A DNA stretch of 64,000 nucleotides from Pyronema omphalodes (taxonomy: Eukaryota; Ascomycota; Pezizomycetes; Pezizales; Pyronemataceae), in NCBI GenBank assembly GCA_024516155.1, contig JAJJXM010000042.1, positions 124,001 to 188,000 of the forward strand. Direction: 5' to 3'. Both the position numbers and the translations under genes were made by a program. Below, in pieces: positions 12,827 to 20,636 of the stretch. Below the pieces are notes generated by a model. It did not search any database, was not told the origin of the DNA, and saw nothing but the letters and a program-made list of their open reading frames with translations. Each line of letters begins with the position of its first letter. Position 1 is the stretch's first letter.

Positions 12827-12993
12827 GGTAGTTCGATACTCTTTCGTAGGTTTCTCTTTCTCTTTCTCTATCGCAGCTTTCTCTATCGTATATTCGCAAG
12901 TCGCTATCACGAAGTTCGATGCTCTATCGATGCCGCGTGGGGTACAGGTAACCGTGATGAAAGAGGGGCTCGCCAGAGATGAAGACGCGATTT

Positions 12994-13043
12994 GGTTCGT
13001 TGGTTCGTTGGTTCGTTAGTTCGTTGGTTCGTTGGTTCGTTAG
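12994..13043. repeat. (GGTTCGTT)n octanucleotide array
   Basis: Six consecutive 8-bp units, two of them with GTTAG substitutions. A second short run of a related GGTTCGTA/C unit lies near 13338-13365. Confidence 0.8.
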
Positions 13044-13393
13044 TGCTGGATCTATAGCTCCGGCCTCTGATTGCAGGTAGGCTAGTGGGTGGCTAGGGTA
13101 GGGAGTGCTTTCTGCTTTCTGCTTTCTGGTTTTGGTTTTTGGTTTTGGCTGCTGGGTTTTTGGATGCTGGGTTTTTTGTTGGTTGGGTTCTGGGGTTCTG
13201 GGTTTGGGGTTCCCGATCTTCTGTACGGTAGCTCCTCCGTTCCTGTAATTTTCAGTTTCTAGTTTCTAGTTCCTGATCTCCAAATCTCGTTGCCTGGTTA
13301 TCTGGCTGTCTGGTTATCTGGTTGATCCGTCGTTTCGTCGGTTCGTAGGTTCGTAGGTTCGTCGTTTCATTGACTGGAAAATCTCTTCCTCGA

Positions 13394-13557
13394 CTCTCTG
13401 CTCTCTGCTCTCTGCTCTCTGCTCTCTGCTCTCTGCTCTCTGCTCTCTGCTCTCTGCTCTCTGCTCTCTGTCTCTGTCTCTGTCTCTGCTCTCTGCTCTC
13501 TGCTCTCTGCTCTCTGCTCTCTCTCTGCTCTCCCTCTACTCTCTCTGCTCTCTCTCT
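13394..13557. repeat. (CTCTCTG)n heptanucleotide array
   Basis: About 20 head-to-tail 7-bp units with an internal CTCTGT subtype block near 13464-13485. Strong pyrimidine strand bias. Long frames across it are artefacts of the repeat. Confidence 0.85.
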
Positions 13558-13800
13558 GTCTCCTCGGCGGGCGTTTGGCGGCGGCGTTTGATGGGTGAAG
13601 GGGGGTCGTTTCGGGGCGGGGGGCGGCGTTTGATGGGTGAAGGGAGGCCGTTCTGTAAAACGATATGATAAAATAAGCAACTAAGCAACTCAGCTATGGT
13701 AAGATGCACCTTGATGCTTGATGCTTAATGTAAGCCGGGGGCCTGATTGCATAGGCGAGGGTAGGATCTTGTATAGGCGAGGGGGGGTATGCGTAGGCGA

Positions 13801-13850
13801 GGGTTGGGGGGGGGGGGGGGGGGGCGGGGGGGAGGGGGGGGGTTGTAGGG
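13801..13850. repeat. G-tract cluster
   Basis: Nearly pure G over about 40 nt (interrupted by single C and A). Could form G-quadruplex structure and is a likely sequencing or assembly weak point. Confidence 0.8.
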
Positions 13851-14460
13851 GAGGCTCGATTATAACAGGCATATGATATGTATGATGCATATGATATTGT
13901 GACAGCTATGGTGTATATGGTGATGGTGTATCTATCTGTAGACAATTGGCTAGTAGATACATACATAGCTATGTTTGGGTGCGATAGATAGATGACAGAG
14001 GAGGGGATTACATCAGTTTCAGAAAGTTGTGATGGATGGTTTTTGTGTATGTATGTAGAGTGGATTGCATTGGATTGGATAAAGATGGATAAAGATGGAC
14101 TGGATTGCATTGGATTGGATTGGATTTGATAAAGATGGATAAAGATGGATTATGTCATCTATATAATATTTTCCTTCATACACATGAGACCTAACCATAG
14201 CATCAACCATAGCACCAGCCTCCGGCCAGGCACCATATCACCATATCACCATATCACCACATCAGCATATCATCACATCAGCACCACGGTAGTAACGACA
14301 ACACTACAGCTAACCCAACCATTTTCAGCAGCTTCCTTCCATAATAGAAACATACAGCTAAGTTACAACATGAATTAAGTTGTCGAAGTAGCATATTTAT
14401 ATTTATTTATGTCTGTTTCTGTAGTTTATTATGAGATAGGATAAGATAAAATGAAATGAG

Positions 14461-14676
14461 TGTGAATCGTGGGAGGGAAAGATCAGGTGGAGGTGGAGGT
14501 TATGGTTTATTGATTGCGGTGAAGATCTAAGGCTACGCATTCTACGGAGGGGAATATGACCATGTACAACCTCCACCTCCACGATACAGTCACATCAACC
14601 CTAACTGTGGCAACGGGTCAGTGACCTCAGCCCTGATCGTGGCTGAGACACCACAGCCCTAGGCGGCTTTTCAACA
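14461..14676. repeat. Left terminal direct repeat (LTR-like)
   Basis: 216 bp, TG..CA ends. Contains a 15-bp perfect inverted repeat (14487-14501 GTGGAGGTGGAGGTT against 14568-14582) with a 66-nt spacer, able to fold in transcripts of either strand. Confidence 0.85.
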
Positions 14677-14726
14677 CACCCCCTCGCCTAAGGCGGGGTG
14701 TCGAAATCATACCATATCAGCCAGTC

Positions 14727-14882
14727 AATATCCATCACCCCCTGATCCAGGGTAGAAAAAACAATAGTAAAAAATATCCAATCACCCCCTCATACAGGGT
14801 ACAGAAAAAAACATCAACAATTTATATCAAGTTCGTAACAAATCTCAGTAAAGATATCCAATCACCCCCTCATACAGGGTAC
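14727..14882. repeat. Three-copy CACCCCCT..AGGG motif inside the element
   Basis: TATCCAATCACCCCCTCATA followed by CAGGGTA occurs at about 14775-14800 and 14854-14881, with a variant (GATCCAGGGTA) at 14727-14754. Each copy has short CCCT/AGGG complementary arms. A related hairpin, CACCCCCTCGCC..GGCGGGGTG, lies directly after the left terminal repeat (14677-14700). Confidence 0.75.
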
Positions 14883-14964
14883 CGTAAAAAGAATATCAGC
14901 AATCCATAGCCAGTCCGTAGCAAGTAGTACACAAAGCTAAAAATCATTCTTCATTTCTCCCTTT

Positions 14965-14997
<33 letters not shown>

Positions 14998-15000
14998 CTT

Positions 15001-15540
15001 TTCCTTTTTGCCCAGAGCCTTAGGGACTTTTTTCTTTTTGCCCAGAACCTTAGGGACTTTTTTCTTTTTGCCCAGAACCTTAGGGACTTTTTTCTTTCTG
15101 CCCAGAACCTTAGGGACTTTTTTCTTTTTGCCCAAAACCTTAGGGACTTTTTTCTTTCTGCCCAGAACCTTAGGGACTTTTTTCTTTTTGCCCAAAACCT
15201 TAGGGACTTTTTTCTTTTTGCCCAAAACCTTAGGGACTTTTTTCTTTTTGCCCAGAACCTTAGGGACTTTTTTCTTTCTGCCCAGAACCTTAGGGACTTT
15301 TTTCTTTTTGCCCAAAACCTTAGGGACTTTTTTCTTTTTGCCCAAAACCTTAGGGACTTTTTTCTTTTTGCCCAAAACCTTAGGGACTTTTTTCTTTTTG
15401 CCCAAAACCTTAGGGACTTTTTTCTTTTTGCCCAAAACCTTAGGGACTTTTTTCTTTTTGCCCAAAACCTTAGGGACTTTTTTCTTTTTGCCCAGAACCT
15501 TAGGGACTTTTTTCTTTTTGCCCAGAACCTTTGGGACTTT
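15001..15540. repeat. 30-bp minisatellite, 18 units
   Basis: Eighteen head-to-tail 30-bp units of the form TTTCTTTTTGCCCAGAACCT + TAGGGACTTT. Variation is confined mainly to two sites (TTTTTG/TTTCTG and CCCAG/CCCAA), giving types A (T,G), B (C,G) and C (T,A). Order: A' A A B C B C C A B C C C C C C A A''; the first and last units carry private changes, as at minisatellite edges. Flanked by T tracts at about 14969-14998 and 15541-15581. Because 30 is a multiple of three, both strands stay open (TLGTFFFLPR or KVLGKKKKVP repeats); I do not regard these as proteins. Confidence 0.92.
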
Positions 15541-15543
15541 TTT

Positions 15544-15582
<39 letters not shown>

Positions 15583-15868
15583 TGGAAGGGTAGATGGGAG
15601 GGAAATAATGACGAAGGAGTATAACAGTGGAAGAGAAAAGAAAATTAACGTACCATCAGTTGAGGCGAATGCTTGTGCTGCAATCAGAGCGAGGTTGGTT
15701 GTCAGAGAAGGTTTGGAAAGAAATGAGAAGAATTGTGGAAGAGAGAGGAAGATCCGTTGTGCTGAACGAGCGGTAAAGTTGTATTTAGCGAACAGATGGA
15801 GGAGAAGTGTTTTGTGAAGTGTTGTCGATAATTATGATCACGCAGTTGAAGTGCGAGGGCTCATAACC

Positions 15869-16084
15869 TGTGAATCGTGGGAGGGAAAGATCAGGTGGAG
15901 GTGGAGGTTATGGTTTATTGATTGCGGTGAAGATCTAAGGCTACGCATTCTACGGAGGGGAATATGACCATGTACAACCTCCACCTCCACGATACAGTCA
16001 CATCAACCCTAACTGTGGCAACGGGTCAGTGACCTCAGCCCTGATCGTGGCTGAGACACCACAGCCCTAGGCGGCTTTTCAACA
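15869..16084. repeat. Right terminal direct repeat (LTR-like)
   Basis: 216 bp, identical by eye to 14461-14676. Followed directly by ATGAG, which duplicates the five bases before the left repeat. Confidence 0.85.
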
Positions 16085-16337
16085 ATGAGAATATGTGGGG
16101 GGTATGGTGCTGTGTATATGCAGAGGATGCAGAGGATGTGTCATGTTGTGTTATGCTGTAACCTGCGCCGGCGATCTGTGCCTACATAGAGGCTATGTAG
16201 AAGAGCCTCATATTGTAAGTTAAGAGCCTCATATGACATAGGTACTCCCCAGGCCCTAAGCAACCAGACCCTTATGTGTTGACTCATTCATGCATTTTTT
16301 TCAGTAAAAAGGGATAGATAAAAATTAGCCACGAGGT

Positions 16338-16382
<45 letters not shown>

Positions 16383-16702
16383 GGGGGGGGGGGGGTTGCT
16401 GTTGTCTTGTGTTATTATTTTATTATCGTTTTTATGAAGTAGCTGAATCTGATACTTCTGATGGGTGGGATTATGTAATAAATTGGTAAACTAATGAACT
16501 GGTAAACTGGTAACTAATCAACCAATCAATTCGTTTATTTCATTCCTTTATTCAGTTCCTTTTATATTTTATTTTCATATTCATACCAAACCCCTAACTC
16601 CATAAAAAATATCTTAAAACTTTTTCCGGGACCGGACACATAAGTTCCGGTATCTGTACATACATACATACCCTTAAAGTTCGGCTGTCGATATGTATCC
16701 AT
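16085..16702. other. Spacer between two mobile elements
   Basis: No gene. Includes a poly-T/poly-G tract (16339-16395) and GGTAAACTG/AATCAACC short repeats near 16490-16530. Ends with GTATCCAT, the left target duplication of the hAT element. Confidence 0.5.
16339..16395. repeat. T(43)G(14) homopolymer junction
   Basis: About 43 consecutive T followed by 14 G. Exact lengths should be treated as uncertain in any assembly. Confidence 0.85.
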
Positions 16703-17627
16703 CAGAGTTCGGCACGGTCCGTCCAGGACGGCGGACCGGACGGGACCACGCTGGTGGTCCGGTCCCGTCCTTGACTTCGGACGGACGGCCACTCGGTGGT
16801 CCGGTCCCGTCCGCAAACTGAAAAGACCGGACGGGACGGCGGGTGACGGCAGGACCGTGGGTTTCGGGTGAGCTAGTTTGCAGGGGGTGGTTTGGTTCAA
16901 GTTTGCCAGACATTATGGGCCGCAGCAGCGACGTCTTCAGCACTGTAGTAGATGAACCCTTCATGCTGCACTTTAGTAAAACTTTTACATCCCACTGCAG
17001 GTGCACGCTTCACCCAGAAATATTTTGACCGCCTATGGTAGCTTGATTTTATTTTTGTTTGTTAGTAAAGTACAATTCCGCTATAAATATTCCTCCTATC
17101 CTTCAAATTCCATCTTCTACCTTTCCTTCTTCAACCTGCAAGAATTTTCCACTTCTTTCATTGCCATGTAATTCAAACATCAACAGCAATCACACAATTC
17201 CCAGCAGAGCTCATTGCCGTCCTCTACACCTGTTCCGACCAGGGGCAGAACACTCTGCTTGTCCCCTGAAGAGTTGTGTTCATTCGAGAAGGATGGGGAA
17301 GGACACATTTTAGTGGTGGGAGAAGGCGCATTCTTATGCATCAGTACGGTTTTTTTTTGTTTGCAAGCAATTCCATATAGGTGACTTTAATTCATGCAAT
17401 GCATCAGAATTATCTAAGGAAAACACCATGAGCCGGAGTAAAAAACTGCGGGTTGCGAGTGACTGGTCGTGACGCTAGTTGTGGTCACCCACGGTCGCCC
17501 GCGGTCCGTCCCGTCCATGGTGCCTCCAGGACGGCCGGTCCTGGTCCTACTACAGGACGGGACCGCGAGTGACGGTCCGGTCCCGTCCAAAGCCAGGACG
17601 GGACCGGACGGACCGTGCCGAACTCTG
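16703..17627. mobile_element. hAT-type MITE with intact target duplication, copy 2
   Basis: 925 bp. Perfect terminal inverted repeats of 22 bp starting CAGAGTTCGGCACGG at 16703, with their complement ending at 17627. The element is flanked by an 8-bp direct duplication GTATCCAT (16695-16702 and 17628-17635). An 8-bp duplication with CAG-starting ends is diagnostic of the hAT superfamily. Subterminal regions carry many copies of GGACCGGACGGGACC-like motifs in both orientations, as hAT transposase-binding repeats do. No transposase frame is present, so it is non-autonomous. A decayed relative lies at 778-1439. Confidence 0.88.
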
Positions 17628-18014
17628 GTATCCATAGTCGCGACCCATCGGCGTTACTAATTCTCCGACGATCGATGACGTTTTCCCCCACCGCTAGCTT
17701 GGTACATAGCGTCGTAGCGGCTCTATCTACAACCACCATGCATGGCGAAATATATAGGGATGACCAAGATTTTGTAATCCCGATTCTAGAACTCCTGGGG
17801 CTTGGAAATGAAATGGATATAAAGATATAATGTTTCGCAACTTACTGACTTGTAAAATTTATCACGACTTGAGATTGGCGACTTACGCGGCTATACTACG
17901 GTTTACCATACCGTAATCATCAACCATCAACCATCCACCAAGCCTATCAAAACCAACTCTACCGCAACAACCGCAACCGCAACAACCACAACCGCACCCC
18001 CAAAACAAGCCACA
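17628..18014. other. Promoter and leader region of sulfiredoxin
   Basis: The hAT insertion ends about 390 bp before the sulfiredoxin start, so its right end probably lies within or close to the promoter. The last 75 bases are CAACCGCAA-type C/A-rich leader. No gene seen. Confidence 0.5.
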
Positions 18015-18485
18015 ATGCCCCCAAACCAACCCCCCAACACCCCCCTCTGGGGCTCCCTCCAATCCCGTTCCCTAAAACCCCAATCCCTCCCATTATCCTC
18101 ATTAATCCGTCCCATCCCTCCTGTTCTTGATCATCAGAAAGTCGATTCTATGGTTTGCACTTTACGGGGTTCTGCCTCTGCCTCTGTCTCTAATCCCGCC
18201 GATACCCCCGGCGACACCTCTGCCGTGACTAGCGGTACTAATACCGCATCCACGGACACCCCCACCGACATCAACCAAGGACAACTCCCCCCAGTAGACG
18301 TCCTCCATTACCATTCCAAAACACAGCAAAAAGACTTTTATTTCGTGTTCGGAGGGTGTCATAGGATGAAAGCATATGAAATCGCGGGGAAGGATATGGT
18401 CGATTGTAAGGTGCTGAAGGTTACCAGGGCGATGTTGGGGGTTTATTTGGGCGCTAGTGTGGGGGTTGTTATTGGGGAGGAGTAG
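18015..18485 (+). CDS. srx1: Sulfiredoxin with low-complexity insert
   Basis: Single exon, 156 aa. Reduces cysteine sulfinic acid in hyperoxidised 2-Cys peroxiredoxins using ATP and thiols, restoring peroxidase activity in the cytosol. Diagnostic features: LIRPIPPVLDHQKVDSMV (30-47), LPPVDVL (91-97), FYFVFGGCHRMKAYE (108-122) with catalytic Cys115 in the GGCHR signature, and a C-terminal LGVYLGAS (141-148). Between the first and second blocks lies an extra stretch of about 39 residues (52-90) rich in Ser, Thr, Ala and Asp; typical sulfiredoxins have about ten residues there. The insert is in frame and lacks convincing splice sites. First ATG follows a C/A-rich leader. Confidence 0.92.
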   Translation: MPPNQPPNTPLWGSLQSRSLKPQSLPLSSLIRPIPPVLDHQKVDSMVCTLRGSASASVSNPADTPGDTSAVTSGTNTASTDTPTDINQGQLPPVDVLHYHSKTQQKDFYFVFGGCHRMKAYEIAGKDMVDCKVLKVTRAMLGVYLGASVGVVIGEE

Positions 18486-18677
18486 GGGGGGATGGGAGGG
18501 GAATGGGAGTAGATGCATGATTAGTAGGGAAAGTCTCGGTGGAGGAAGATTGGAGATTGGAGATTGGAGATCACGCTCAAGTTAGAATACAGCTACCAGC
18601 ATATGGCTTTTATATCCGTCGCCGATGTGGCTATTGTTTCATCTGTATATATGTATTCATAATATCTTCAACAACAT

Positions 18678-18890
18678 CAGTAGTAAGCCTCAATTATTAG
18701 TAATTACTCGAATAATGAATAACGAATAACGAATAACGAATAATTGATCCCCTCCTCTCCCCCAGTCATTCGCAGTTTCAGTCGCAGTTTCAGTCGCAGT
18801 TTCAATAATAATAATAATAACAACTCCAACCACAGTATGCCCATTAGTTTACATACGATGGTAAAGTAAAAAAATATCCAAAAAAATAAC
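18678..18890. repeat. Diverged duplication, copy A
   Basis: Shares order and sequence with 19098-19277: CAGTARTAAGCC, CGAATAATGAATAACGAAT, ACGAATAATT, an AATAATAATAAC run, GTATGSCCATT and AAAATAACCTC. Copies lie about 420 bp apart in the same orientation. Confidence 0.65.
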
Positions 18891-19097
18891 CTCTACACAG
18901 GAATGAAGATAAAGTCCAAGCAATCCACGTGATGAAATATATTTCAGCTAAGCTAAGCTATGTAGCTATAGTAACCGAGATGTTGTGGGGAGGGGGAGCG
19001 TGCTGCGTGCGGGAATTACCCAGCCCATGAACCAGTTCCAGCTCCGGGTCCCTATCTTATCAAAGCTTGAATTCATCCCAAAATTGTGTCATAATAC

Positions 19098-19277
19098 CAG
19101 TAATAAGCCATAATTAATACGAATAATGAATAACGAATCACGAATAATTAGCCCTACGGTCCCTACCCAGTTCGAACTTCGAAGTTTCCAACAATAATAA
19201 TGATAATAATAATAATAATAACCACCGTATGGCCATTCTGTATATAAATTATGATGATGGGTCAAAAATAACCTCAA
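19098..19277. repeat. Diverged duplication, copy B
   Basis: Partner of 18678-18890, with indels in the microsatellite parts. Not a known element to me; most likely a local segmental duplication or a decayed repeat. Confidence 0.65.
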
Positions 19278-20636
19278 GAAATAATATTTATGCAGAATCG
19301 AGATACGGGCTCTGGAATATACCCGTGACTCGGCCCGTCGACTACATAAGAGAATCTATTACATACCCGTATCCGGCTCTCTTCAACCCCAACCTTGTCA
19401 CAATCCTTCCTGTATCTAAAATCCCTCCATAGCTTTACTTAGTGCTTTGAAAACTCGGCGTATGTAAGCAGGTTGGCAATGCTATTAAGCTATAAGCACG
19501 CAGTATCGCAGAATTGCAGAATTGCAGCCTCATTTATTGTAATCTGATTTTATTTTATTTTCACATTAATAGCTAATGTACCCACCCAACCCTCAGGTTC
19601 TGAGATATATATGGAGCCATAGCCCCGGTAATAGGAATAAAAAGGTATAAAGCTATACAGGCTCGAGACTTGTTTCGGAGCTCACTGGGAAACGCCCCAG
19701 AGCGGTTGTTCGAGTTGTCTGCACGGTCTAGCACGGCCTAGCACGGCCTCCTACCCTTGTTCTTCAGCTTGCTTGTTTAAAATCTGTATCGTGTATTCCT
19801 GTCCCAGGGCCCTGTGCGTCATAATACCCACCAGCAAAATGCCGTAATATCTAGGATGCGTCTGATTGGATTGCAAACAAAGTTTTTTGGCATTTCTTCA
19901 TAGATAAAGTAAAAAAAGGTTAAAATTCGTGTTTTCGGGTGCAACCAAATACGCCCTAGGCAAAAACAATGAATAATTGATATGATCCAAAACGGCTTTA
20001 AGAAATAGATACTGTAAAGAATGTAGTTTGTATGGAGAAAATAGGGCTTGGAATATGAGAAAGATGATGAAATATCTGAAAGATGATGAAATATCTGAAA
20101 GATGATGAACATATGACGTATGGAAATTTACAAGAATGGTTTGCATTGTGGCAAAATACGTCGTAATAATACGGAATATGGTTGGGAATATTGGTAAAGA
20201 GATGAAGAAATAAATACAGCTCATACCATACGCCTCACTCGCTACATTTTCAACTATGAATGTGCATGTGGTAACTGAGGGGGTGTAAGGTGGTGCTGGA
20301 GGGGGGACAACCAGACCCACTAACCCCGACCAACTTCCCATCATAGCTGATCAGCCACCAATAGCTGAGCCGAACTTGAATCCTTCAGTTGCGCACCCAC
20401 CTCCCTTGGACCCCGAACCCGCCTTGAATTTTTCCTCCACCTTCCATCCTTCCACTTGATACCCCCGCCCATTTCTTCTGCCATCTGACCTCCACTACTC
20501 CATCACCACTCCACCTCTCCACCTTTCCACTACACCATTCTACCATTGCAGCAGTTTAATCCTTCGCTACTAAATCGTTAGAAACTATAAACTGCATCGT
20601 CTGATCGTCTGATCGGTAGCTACCCTAAGCTTCGCC

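Larger units (their letters stand above)
10374..14460. other. Long gene-free, microsatellite-rich region
   Basis: About 4 kb without a supportable gene. It starts with the Gtr2 promoter, then shows successive simple-sequence blocks: GCTTT and AGCAA repeats (10930-11480), GATGAT/GAAGAA runs (11180-11250), T/C-rich DNA (11990-12400), GTTTCTGT repeats (12300-12360), and several tandem arrays listed separately. Frames of 100-170 codons here are Ser/Cys/Leu- or Lys/Glu-only products of the simple repeats. TGGAT-type pentamers occur at 14060-14150 and CACCATAT repeats at 14228-14280. Confidence 0.6.
14461..16084. mobile_element. TRIM-like LTR element carrying a minisatellite
   Basis: A 1,624-bp unit bounded by two direct repeats of 216 bp (14461-14676 and 15869-16084) that I find identical base for base. 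Each begins TGTGAA and ends TTCAACA, i.e. TG..CA like LTRs. The unit is flanked by a perfect 5-bp duplication ATGAG (14456-14460 and 16085-16089), the size expected of an LTR-retrotransposon integrase. The 1,192-bp interior encodes no gag or pol; it holds three copies of a CACCCCCTCATACAGGGTA-like motif, T tracts, an 18-unit 30-bp minisatellite and about 250 bp of unique DNA. This architecture matches terminal-repeat retrotransposons in miniature. Identical repeats and an intact target duplication suggest recent insertion. A primer-binding site and polypurine tract are not obvious, so mobilisation by an LTR retroelement is inferred. Confidence 0.8.
18486..20636. other. Intergenic region with a diverged local duplication
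   Basis: About 2.1 kb without a supportable gene. Holds GAATAACGAATAAC and AATAAT microsatellites, a duplicated segment (listed separately), and GATGATGAAATATCTGAAA triplicated at about 20064-20106. The 200 bases before 20637 are C/T-rich, as a leader for the F-box gene. Confidence 0.5.

Noticed and set aside
12994..13557. CRISPR-like array
   Set aside because: Units are 7-8 bp head-to-tail microsatellites without spacers, and the genome is eukaryotic.
14944..15817. Long reading frames on both strands (173 and 269 codons) with decapeptide repeats
   Set aside because: They are the translation of a 30-bp minisatellite plus poly-T/poly-A tracts; openness follows from the repeat length being a multiple of three, with no promoter or domain.
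14461..16084. Interpretation as two independent MITEs flanking a minisatellite
   Set aside because: Perfect identity of the direct repeats, TG..CA ends and a single 5-bp duplication outside the whole unit fit one LTR-type insertion better.
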